Assembly (NCBI GenBank): GCA_958431815.1
Contig: CAUASB010000010.1
Coordinates: 7,453 to 71,452, forward strand
Direction of reading: 5' to 3'
From: an uncultured Eggerthella sp.
Lineage (GTDB): Bacteria > Actinomycetota > Coriobacteriia > Coriobacteriales > Eggerthellaceae
DNA: 64,000 bases
In this document: positions 36,914 to 44,023 of the stretch, one piece after another
Position numbering within the stretch: position 1 is the stretch's first letter
Layout: each line of letters starts with the position of its first letter
Translations under genes and position numbers: made by a program
The notes under the pieces: model-generated
What the model was told of the DNA's origin: nothing
The model's input: only the letters and a program-made list of their open reading frames with translations
Databases searched by the model: none

Positions 36914-37120
36914 ATGCGAGAAGAACGCGCTAATTTCAGATTTCTTTTGATAGCCTGCGCCTTGCTGCTTGTGGCGGCAATAATCTCTGTTGTGTCGTTC
37001 ATTTCTCTGGTGCACGCCGGCGACGACGCCGCTTCGGCGGCTCAGGCTCAGTCGGCTTATGCAATCGATCAGGGCGAAGACCAAACGAACGGCTATTACG
37101 CCGAGTACTATTCTCGGTAA
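36914..37120 (+). CDS. small single-pass membrane protein
   Basis: 68 residues: a short positive N-terminus (MREERANFR), one hydrophobic helix (FLLIACALLLVAAIISVVSF) and a tail of Ala, Gln and Tyr (ending NGYYAEYYSR). The charge pattern suggests the C-terminus faces out. A strong terminator follows within 10 bases, and the 220 bases in front could hold a promoter (TAAAGT near 36858), which favours a real gene. No family is recognised. Confidence 0.6.
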   Translation: MREERANFRFLLIACALLLVAAIISVVSFISLVHAGDDAASAAQAQSAYAIDQGEDQTNGYYAEYYSR

Positions 37121-37129
37121 CGGTATCGA

Positions 37130-37165
37130 ATCGCGGTTTCTGTTGGGAAACCGCGATTTTTTTTT
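37130..37165. terminator. strong terminator shared by convergent genes
   Basis: ATCGCGGTTTC pairs perfectly with GAAACCGCGAT around a 6-base loop, followed by nine T on the + strand. Confidence 0.93.
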
Positions 37166-38621
37166 ATGCCAACTCGCCGTTGTCCAGTGCCTCAAGGAAA
37201 CGTTGGTAGTCCTGCTCGTTCTGGTCGGCATAGGAACGGGAAAAGGCGCAGATAGCTTCATCGAACGTGGTGCTTTTCCCCAGATAACCGGCAATTTCAA
37301 AACGGTTGCCCGTGCGTGCATGGGCGTGCGCCAACGTCCAGCCGCACGTTCTGCCAATCAGCGTCAGCGTTTCAGGGTCGGCGCCGTCCACGTTGAACGC
37401 GCCTTTGCCGTCCCACAGCTGGCGCACATAGTAGTCGTGCTTTTTGCCGTCTAACCCTAAAATGCGCGTCCAGCCCAGCAGGATATCGCTGGAGGTTTGC
37501 ATGGCGCGCTGGCCTTCTACCACGCGGCGGCCATGCTCCAAATACTTCGACTTGTGCGTGTAGCGTTCCAGCACCGAAGCTTCAGCTTCCTTGATTTGCA
37601 GCACCAATGGGTCGGCGCTGCTGTTGCCTTCCATAACCACGATCCAGGCTCTCATGCCAACACTGCCAACGCCTACCACCTTGCGGGCGATGTCGACGCC
37701 ACGGTATTGCTTCACCAAATGACGTTTTTCAGGGCTTAAGCTAGCAAGGTACCCTGAAAGAATGAGTGATATGAATGCTTCCTGTTCCTCTTCGTTGAAA
37801 GGTGGCAAAACTCCCTTTGCGGTTTCCGCAAGCAAATCGCGCATGGGAACGATAAGAGGTGGCTGGCTTACGATGCGCAGGTTTCCGTCAACCACTTCGG
37901 TGAACTTTGAAACGGCGCGCAGGCTGTTCTTCTGGCGGGCCTTGGCCACCGTTTTCTGTGCGTTTTTAAGCTGCGGCTTCGTGATCTGCTTTGAAAGATG
38001 CGCGTACAGCGATTCCACGTCGGCGTGAGCATACCAAACGTCCAACGTGCCCATGTCCGCGAACTGCAGCATGGCATTGCGATAGGCGCGCACGGTGGCG
38101 AGCACTGCTGCATTGCGCTGCTCGGGGGTGAAGGCGCGGTTGCGAGCGCATACCTCGATGCTCGTGGTAAGGCGCTTCACGTCCCATTCCCACGGTGCGC
38201 GTGCCGTTTCGTCGAAGTCGTTGATGTCGAACACGAGCCTGCGCTCGGGTGACTGGAACAGCCCGAAGTTCGACACGTGAGCATCGCCGCATGCTTGTAC
38301 GATGGTGCCGCTGGTGGGAGTGTGCGAAAGGTCGTTCGCCATGATAAGGGCAGCCCCACGGTAGAAGGTGAACGCGCTTGCGCTCATACGCTCATGACGG
38401 ATGGGGATCAACTCCTGCACCCGTGATTTCTCCTGCGATTTCAGCAGATCCACGATGTCGGGGCGCGCGGCGGGCGCTTCCCAAGTGGCATGCGAGCTTC
38501 GGGGCGTTTCCTTGCGAAGCTGCTTGCCGCGTGCCTTGCTTTCCACTGCTGACACGCGATTGTCGAATTCGAGGTTCTTCTTGATGTTCGTGCGAACCTG
38601 GCCAATTCGGTCGAAAAGCAT
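37164..38621 (-). CDS. DUF2252 family protein
   Basis: 485 residues. RHERMSASAFTFYRGAALIMANDL, VQACGDAHVSNFGLFQSPERRLVFDINDFDET and WEWDVKRLTTS match DUF2252, a family with kinase-like (aminoglycoside phosphotransferase fold) features: the GDAHVSNFG and DINDFDE motifs resemble the catalytic HxDxxxxN and metal-binding D of that fold. The later QIKEAEASVLERY and GRRVVEGQRAMQ are also conserved. The biological role is unknown. It lies 18 bases downstream of the hydrolase-like gene on the same strand, so the two are likely co-transcribed. Confidence 0.88.
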   Translation of the reverse strand: MLFDRIGQVRTNIKKNLEFDNRVSAVESKARGKQLRKETPRSSHATWEAPAARPDIVDLLKSQEKSRVQELIPIRHERMSASAFTFYRGAALIMANDLSHTPTSGTIVQACGDAHVSNFGLFQSPERRLVFDINDFDETARAPWEWDVKRLTTSIEVCARNRAFTPEQRNAAVLATVRAYRNAMLQFADMGTLDVWYAHADVESLYAHLSKQITKPQLKNAQKTVAKARQKNSLRAVSKFTEVVDGNLRIVSQPPLIVPMRDLLAETAKGVLPPFNEEEQEAFISLILSGYLASLSPEKRHLVKQYRGVDIARKVVGVGSVGMRAWIVVMEGNSSADPLVLQIKEAEASVLERYTHKSKYLEHGRRVVEGQRAMQTSSDILLGWTRILGLDGKKHDYYVRQLWDGKGAFNVDGADPETLTLIGRTCGWTLAHAHARTGNRFEIAGYLGKSTTFDEAICAFSRSYADQNEQDYQRFLEALDNGELA

Positions 38622-38639
38622 GGGTGGGCTCCTTGTTCG

Positions 38640-40499
38640 TTATCCGATGCAGCGGGTGAGGAAGGCGTTGATGGCGTTCTCGTAAGCGGTGGGGCAGGCA
38701 AACGTTGCCTGGCAATGGCCTGCTGCGGGGGCGTAGAAGAACACGTTGCCTGTGGCGCCGAACGCAATATGGGGAGAAGGCTCCTGAATCTCGGTTCCTT
38801 CTTCTACGGCTGGCTGGTCAGCGAAAAGATCGGAAAGATCGTCTTCAGGATAGTCGGCAAAGGGATCGTTCGCGGGAGCTTCCTCTTCGCCTTCGGCATC
38901 CGTTTCGTCGGCATTGGCGTCTGCCGCCTCATCGTCGTGATCCTCGCCGTCATGGGGCTCAGGCTCGTCGGTGTTGTCGGTTTCCTCAGGCTCTTCGGCA
39001 TCGGTGAAGTCGCTGTCGGCATCTTCTTCTGTGCGTTCAGGTACTGCATCGCCGATGGCCAGTTCTTTTGCCACTTCCAAGGCGGAAAGGGACCTGGTTT
39101 CCTGTGCCTCGGGAGCTTCCGCGGCGGGTTCGGTACCCTCGTTTTCCGCTTCAGCCTCGTTGCTATCGGAATCGGTATCTGCAGCTTCCGGCTGTTCGCA
39201 AGGCATCTCTTCTGCGGTTTTGCCTTCCGCTTCTGCCGTTTGAGATTCCTCGGCATCAGCTTCTGCGGCTTTCTGAGCTTCAGCTTCCTTTGCGGCACGC
39301 TCGGCTTCCGCTTCAGCAGCTGCCTGAGCAGCCTTTTCGGCTTCGATTGCCGCTTCCTCCTTGACCTTCGCCAGATAGGCCATTACCTCTTTTGCGGCAA
39401 CGGCATCAACGATGGAAGAAATATCGCAGCCTGCCGCCATGGCGATGTACATGCCCATGTAAGGCGGGGTGGCGTTGTCTTCTTCGCCCTGCAAGATGAA
39501 AAGCGGTGTGGTGATGGAGGGAACTACCTGCAAAACGTTGGGCACGGCGATATCGTAGCCGTCCTTCGCCTTTTCCATGGCGTAACGGTACAGGTTAAGG
39601 GTGGGTTGCGGCTTGGCGAATCCGGTTCCCAGGCGTAGGGATGTTTCGTTCCAGGCATCGGTATAGGCGGAATCGCTGATGATGGCACGCACCTGAGCGG
39701 GGAAGTCGGTCTCGGCGGCGGCAAAAAGCGCTGCAGTTGCGCCCATGCCCTGGCCGTGAACAATGATCTGGGCATCTTCACCGGTGCGGGCAACGATCCA
39801 ACTGCACCAGGCAACCACGTCGCGGCGCTCCAACCAGCCCGAACCTGTCCACGTGCCTTCGCTTTCGCCGTGGGCGCGCATATCGACCAGCATGATGTTG
39901 CAGTCGTGTGCCGCATAGATGCGCGAAAAGGCCAGGCTATCGCGCCAGGTTCCCGCGTAACCGTGCAGCATCAGCACCCACGGGCGACTGCGCTTGGTGC
40001 CCGGTATCATGCGACCGACGAGCATCGTGCCGTCGTCGGAGCGCACTTGGATTTTGCGGGGGGTGCGGGCGTTTACCACCCACTCGTTTACTAGCACCGC
40101 TTCGGTACCGCGATGAAGGTTGATAGCCTCTGCCTCTTCGTCGGTCAAGGTGGGGGCGTCGGCTTTGATGGTTTTGATGTCGGCGGCAAGGTAGCGGCCC
40201 AGCGCATTGTCGCTGTAGCGTTGCTCCTGGTGGCCGAAGAAGCGGTTGATTGAAGTGCGGGCTACGATTGCCAAGATGGCAACCCCTGCCAGGCAAACGG
40301 TTATGAGCGCAATTCCCAGGAAGAAGAAGCCCATAACGTACAGAGCAACGCCAAGCACGATGAGCAGCAGCACAACGAAGAAGAAAAGGCGTTCGCGCCA
40401 TTTCGAGGGTTTCGTGTACGTTGCGCCCGTTCGGTCGATAGCGGGCAAGGGGATGCTGTTCTGCGTAGCGTGGTTCGTCTGTTCGTTTCGTTTGCTCAT
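38640..40499 (-). CDS. membrane-anchored alpha/beta-hydrolase-like protein, nucleophile lost, acidic insert
   Basis: 619 residues. Two membrane helices (about residues 36-85) precede an alpha/beta hydrolase domain: WVLMLHGYAGTW, VDMRAHGESEG, and the nucleophile elbow at residues 248-253, which reads HGQGMG with Gly251 where Ser is expected. GEEDNATP keeps the acid. A run of about 200 residues rich in Glu, Ala and Asp (roughly 375-585) then separates the acid from His595 in APAAGHCQA. With the Ser missing it is probably not a hydrolase in the normal sense; a binding or scaffold role is possible. ATG 40499; followed by the DUF2252 gene. Confidence 0.82.
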   Translation of the reverse strand: MSKRNEQTNHATQNSIPLPAIDRTGATYTKPSKWRERLFFFVVLLLIVLGVALYVMGFFFLGIALITVCLAGVAILAIVARTSINRFFGHQEQRYSDNALGRYLAADIKTIKADAPTLTDEEAEAINLHRGTEAVLVNEWVVNARTPRKIQVRSDDGTMLVGRMIPGTKRSRPWVLMLHGYAGTWRDSLAFSRIYAAHDCNIMLVDMRAHGESEGTWTGSGWLERRDVVAWCSWIVARTGEDAQIIVHGQGMGATAALFAAAETDFPAQVRAIISDSAYTDAWNETSLRLGTGFAKPQPTLNLYRYAMEKAKDGYDIAVPNVLQVVPSITTPLFILQGEEDNATPPYMGMYIAMAAGCDISSIVDAVAAKEVMAYLAKVKEEAAIEAEKAAQAAAEAEAERAAKEAEAQKAAEADAEESQTAEAEGKTAEEMPCEQPEAADTDSDSNEAEAENEGTEPAAEAPEAQETRSLSALEVAKELAIGDAVPERTEEDADSDFTDAEEPEETDNTDEPEPHDGEDHDDEAADANADETDAEGEEEAPANDPFADYPEDDLSDLFADQPAVEEGTEIQEPSPHIAFGATGNVFFYAPAAGHCQATFACPTAYENAINAFLTRCIG

Positions 40500-40570
40500 G
40501 GTACCGCCTTTCTGCTACCAGATTAGCGGCTGGCGCATTGCCGTGCTTGCGCATCTGTGAAAACGCATCG

Positions 40571-40615
40571 AAAAACGCGATAACCCCACGAAGAAGGGAA
40601 CTCCGTAGGGTTATC
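40571..40615 (-). terminator. terminator of the PQ-loop/USP gene
   Basis: GATAACCC-ACG (40579-40590) pairs with CGT-GGGTTATC (40604-40615); the minus strand continues GCGTTTTT. Confidence 0.8.
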
Positions 40616-40638
40616 TCTAAAGGAAGTAGGTGGAACAG

Positions 40639-41334
40639 CTATTTAACGATAAGCACTGGGCAGCCAACGTTTTCGCTGACGCTGCGGCTTACACTGCCAA
40701 GCAGGATTTCCTTGATGCCGCTCAGGCCGCGCGAGCCCATGACTACGAGGTTTGCCTCAGCAAGCTGGGCTTCGCCCACGATTGCCGCTGCCGCTTCGCC
40801 GGTGCGCACAATCTCGGTTGCGTTTACCCCAATGCCGGCAAGTGCTTCCTTGGCGGCGCGTGCTGCCTCGGTTGCCTTCTTCATGCTTACCTCGGAAGCG
40901 TTTTCGGCAACCGAAAGAACCTCGACTTTGGAAACGCGCTTCATGTCAACGGCATGGGCGGCGAACTTGATGGCCTCGAAGGCTGCCTTGGAGCCATCGG
41001 TTGCAATAAGGAGGCTGCTTACCGAAGTGCTCAGAGCCTGCTGGGCGGTTTCGGTGGCTACGCGCTCGGCGTCCAGGCGACGGTTGCGGAAGTACACGGC
41101 CCAGTTGACACCCAGGCACACCAGGTTGATGAAGTACACGATAAGAACCCAGTTGATCATGTCGGCTGCGAACTTGGCCGCAATACCGGCAAGGTAGCCA
41201 ACCGTGATAAGCAGGATGAACTGCCAGCTGGTGCCCGCCGCGGTACCTGCCTTGAAATTCTTGTAGGCGTTGATAGGCCAGGACAGGCCGAAGCAGATGA
41301 GCATGGCTGCTTCAAGGATTTGGGCAAGCATCAT
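40639..41334 (-). CDS. PQ-loop (SemiSWEET-like) membrane domain fused to a universal stress protein domain
   Basis: 231 residues from ATG 41334, preceded by AAGGAG. Residues 1-80 have three hydrophobic helices with LSWPINAYKNFKAGTAAGTSWQF, close to the PQ-loop motif of SemiSWEETs (here a W-P in place of P-Q). Residues 90-231 are a UspA domain: SSLLIATDGSKAAFEAIKFAAH, and GEAQLAEANLVVMGSRGLSGIKEILLGSVSRSVSENVGCPVLIV with the G-x2-G-x9-GS ATP-binding signature. It suggests a membrane-bound nucleotide-responsive sensor or small transporter. Divergent from lysR. Confidence 0.87.
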   Translation of the reverse strand: MMLAQILEAAMLICFGLSWPINAYKNFKAGTAAGTSWQFILLITVGYLAGIAAKFAADMINWVLIVYFINLVCLGVNWAVYFRNRRLDAERVATETAQQALSTSVSSLLIATDGSKAAFEAIKFAAHAVDMKRVSKVEVLSVAENASEVSMKKATEAARAAKEALAGIGVNATEIVRTGEAAAAIVGEAQLAEANLVVMGSRGLSGIKEILLGSVSRSVSENVGCPVLIVK

Positions 41335-41452
41335 AGTGGGTTGGCTCCTTGGGACGGTTTCGTTTTTTATCGTTTGCAACCCTATTCCGTGAACACATTC
41401 ATTTCAAATATCGTTTTGTCATTAACTGATGCAGTTACGGTATGATTTGAGT

Positions 41453-42304
41453 ATGGATATTCAACAGCTGAAATACTTTCTTGATGTGGCGGAAACCGAG
41501 CACATGACCAAGAGCGCCAAACGGTTGAATGTGGCGCAACCTGCTTTGAGTCGCTCTATTTCCCGTTTGGAAGGCGAGCTTGGTGTGGCGCTGTTCGATC
41601 GCGAGGGCAGGGGCTTGCGACTCTCCGATGCCGGGATGCTGTTCAGAAAGCGCGTGCTTCCTGCTGTGGCCGGTTTGGATGCGGCGTGCGAAGAGGTCCG
41701 CTCGTTGGGCCACGCCCAGCGCGAAGTGCGTGTGCATTTGGGCGCAGCGTCGCACGTGGCCGCCGATGCAGTGGCGGCGTGGATGTCGGCGGCGCCCAAC
41801 AGGCGCATCTCGCTCACGCAAACGGCTTCCGCCGGCGGCGGGGCCGATGTGGTGGTGGACTCCGTTTCGCCCGTTGCCTGCGCCAAGCAGAGCACGTTTT
41901 CGGAACGCGTGATGCTTGCTGCGCCGGAAACCAACGAGTTCTCGAAAATCCCCGTTCCCTTGGAAGAGCTGAAAGGGCTCGATTTCGTTTCCCTTTCCGC
42001 TTCCTCGGGCTTCACGCGTTTCACCAAGGAGCTGTGCGCTTCCATGGGATTTCAGCCCCATATCTCGTTTCAGAGCGACAACCCCAGCGTTGTGCGTAAG
42101 ATGATCGGACTTGGCTTGGGCGTGGGTTTTTGGCCTGAGCGCAGTTGGGGCGAAACACGCGGCGAAGGTGTGGTGCTGCTTCCCTTGGACGTTTCGCAGC
42201 GGCGCGAAGTGAACGTGTGGCTTTCCCTTGGTGCTGCTGCCAACCCTGCAGCCGATTCGCTCTACACCTATTTATGCGCGTGCTTCCAGCGTTGTTTTTC
42301 GTAG
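41453..42304 (+). CDS. LysR-family transcriptional regulator
   Basis: 283 residues from ATG 41453. MDIQQLKYFLDVAETEHMTKSAKRLNVAQPALSRSISRLEGELGVALFDREGRGLRLSDAG is the LysR winged helix-turn-helix; the rest is the periplasmic-binding-like effector domain. It stands divergent to the PQ-loop/USP gene (118-base gap) and 148 bases before an AGCS amino-acid symporter on the same strand, so either may be its target. The effector might be an amino acid, by context only. Confidence 0.92.
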   Translation: MDIQQLKYFLDVAETEHMTKSAKRLNVAQPALSRSISRLEGELGVALFDREGRGLRLSDAGMLFRKRVLPAVAGLDAACEEVRSLGHAQREVRVHLGAASHVAADAVAAWMSAAPNRRISLTQTASAGGGADVVVDSVSPVACAKQSTFSERVMLAAPETNEFSKIPVPLEELKGLDFVSLSASSGFTRFTKELCASMGFQPHISFQSDNPSVVRKMIGLGLGVGFWPERSWGETRGEGVVLLPLDVSQRREVNVWLSLGAAANPAADSLYTYLCACFQRCFS

Positions 42305-42452
42305 AGAGTGTGGCTTGAGCGCCGTTATTCCCCATTACGGGGCGTATTTGACCGCACATCTTGTCCGTTTTGTTAAACAAACGAACCAATTGTTAAACGA
42401 GTTCTACAATACCTAACTAGCTCTTACCCAAAAATTGAAGAATAGGTACCCA

Positions 42453-43892
42453 ATGGATTTAACTGAACTGTTAAATGCGGTGGACGCTGCAGTGTGGGGT
42501 CCACCTATGATCATCCTGCTTTTGGGATGTCATATCTACACCACTATCCGAACGAAGTGTATTCAGCGCAAGCTGCCTTTGGCGCTTAAGCTCTCCGTTA
42601 CCAAGGACGACGGCGCCGAAGGCGACGTGAGCAACTTCGGCGCAATGGCAACCTCCCTTGCCTCCACGCTTGGCACGGGTTCCATCGTCGGCGTTGCCAC
42701 GGCGGTGCTTTCCGGCGGCCCTGGCGCCATTTTATGGATGTGGCTTACCGGCATTCTGGGCATGGCAACCAAATACACCGAGGTGTTCGCCGCCATGAAA
42801 TACCGCGTGAAGGACTTGCGCGGCGAAATGATGGGCGGCGCCATGCACGTATGGGAGCAGCGCTACAAGCGTGAGGACGGCACGGTGCCTTGGTGGGCAA
42901 AGCTCGCTGCCATTTGGTTTGCGCTTCTTGCCTGCTTCACCATCTTCGGCATTGGCTCTGCGGTGCAGACCAGTGCCATTACCAGCGTTGTTCAGGCGAA
43001 CTTCGGCTGGGATCCGGCTATCGTATCCGCTTTTGTGTGCGGCACCGCCTTGTTGGTTATCTTGGGCGGCCTGCAGAAGGTTTCCGGCATTTGCGAAAAG
43101 CTGGTGCCCATCATGGGCGGCGCGTACATCCTGGGCTGCGTCTACATCCTTATCTGCAACAGTGCCTATTTGGGCGAAGCGTTTCAGCTTATCTTCGAAT
43201 GCGCATTTACCCCTAAGGCGGCCTTCGGCGGTGCAGTAGGCTCCGGCATCATGTTCGCACTCCAGTTCGGCTGCGCGCGCGGCCTGTTCTCCAACGAGGC
43301 CGGCTTGGGCACGGCTCCACTCATTTCCTCGGCTGCTGCCTCCAAGAATCCTGCCCGTCAGGCCCTGGTTGCCATGACCGGCCCCTTCTGGTGCACGGTT
43401 GTGATCTGCTTGGTAAGCGGCTTGGTTATCGTAAGCACCTTGTGCGCCCATCCGACGCTTATCGCCGATGCGGGTGTTACCGACGGCGCCACGCTTGCCA
43501 ACGCGGTGTTCGGCACCATTCCCACCATCGGCACGCCAATACTTATGCTGGGTATCATCTGTTTCGCCTATTCCACCATCTTGGGGTGGAGCTATTACGG
43601 TGAGCGCGTGACGCTGTACCTCTTCGGTCGCCGTTGGGTTCCGCTCTACATCGGCTTGTACATCTGCATGGGCTTCTTGGGCGGCATCGGCGTAGGCGAC
43701 ATTGCCTGGACTGCCACCGACATTGCCAACGCGCTCATGGCAATCCCCAATATCATCATGGTGCTGCTGTGCACGGGCATGGTTGCCAAGGAAACGCAGC
43801 ATTACGTCTACGATGGCAACATCGAAGAAGAGTACGAACACGAAACACCAACATTGGAAGAGAAGAGCGTCTTCTTGCGAACGAAAGCTTGA
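42453..43892 (+). CDS. sodium:alanine/glycine symporter (AGCS family)
   Basis: 479 residues with about 11 helices. ATSLASTLGTGSIVGVATAVLSGGPGAILWMWL is the AGCS substrate-binding signature; GSGIMFALQFGCARGLFSNEAGLGTAPLISSAA is the second conserved block with the NEAG(L/M)G motif. It imports alanine, glycine or a related amino acid with Na+. The start at ATG 42453 is chosen over the TTG at 42435. Its terminator was hit by the 5.3-kb transposon described below, which inserted into the T-tract. Confidence 0.93.
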   Translation: MDLTELLNAVDAAVWGPPMIILLLGCHIYTTIRTKCIQRKLPLALKLSVTKDDGAEGDVSNFGAMATSLASTLGTGSIVGVATAVLSGGPGAILWMWLTGILGMATKYTEVFAAMKYRVKDLRGEMMGGAMHVWEQRYKREDGTVPWWAKLAAIWFALLACFTIFGIGSAVQTSAITSVVQANFGWDPAIVSAFVCGTALLVILGGLQKVSGICEKLVPIMGGAYILGCVYILICNSAYLGEAFQLIFECAFTPKAAFGGAVGSGIMFALQFGCARGLFSNEAGLGTAPLISSAAASKNPARQALVAMTGPFWCTVVICLVSGLVIVSTLCAHPTLIADAGVTDGATLANAVFGTIPTIGTPILMLGIICFAYSTILGWSYYGERVTLYLFGRRWVPLYIGLYICMGFLGGIGVGDIAWTATDIANALMAIPNIIMVLLCTGMVAKETQHYVYDGNIEEEYEHETPTLEEKSVFLRTKA

Positions 43893-43905
43893 CGTGTTCA
43901 GCTTA

Positions 43906-43931
43906 GGCCCCGGTTTCCGGGGCCTTTTTTT
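43906..43931 (+). terminator. terminator of the AGCS gene; insertion target of the transposon
   Basis: GGCCCCGG-TTT-CCGGGGCC followed by seven T (43925-43931). The T-tract plus the next A is duplicated at 49189-49196. Confidence 0.93.
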
Positions 43932-43956
43932 AGGCGATGTTAACCCAGGATGGATA
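43925..43956 (+). repeat. left target duplication and terminal inverted repeat of the transposon
   Basis: TTTTTTTA (43925-43932) is the left copy of an 8-bp direct repeat. It is followed by a 24-bp terminal repeat (43933-43956) starting GGCGATGTTAACCCAG, which recurs inverted at 49165-49188 with one mismatch. Confidence 0.92.
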
Positions 43957-43978
43957 TAACCGGTTTTTATTGACACCT

Positions 43979-44016
43979 AAAAAAGATGAGCGCTCCTTTC
44001 GGATACGCTCATCTTT
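43979..44016 (-). terminator. terminator of the restriction-modification gene
   Basis: AAAGATGAGCG (43982-43992) pairs perfectly with CGCTCATCTTT (44006-44016); the minus strand continues into a T-run. Confidence 0.9.
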
Positions 44017-44023
44017 CTGCACG

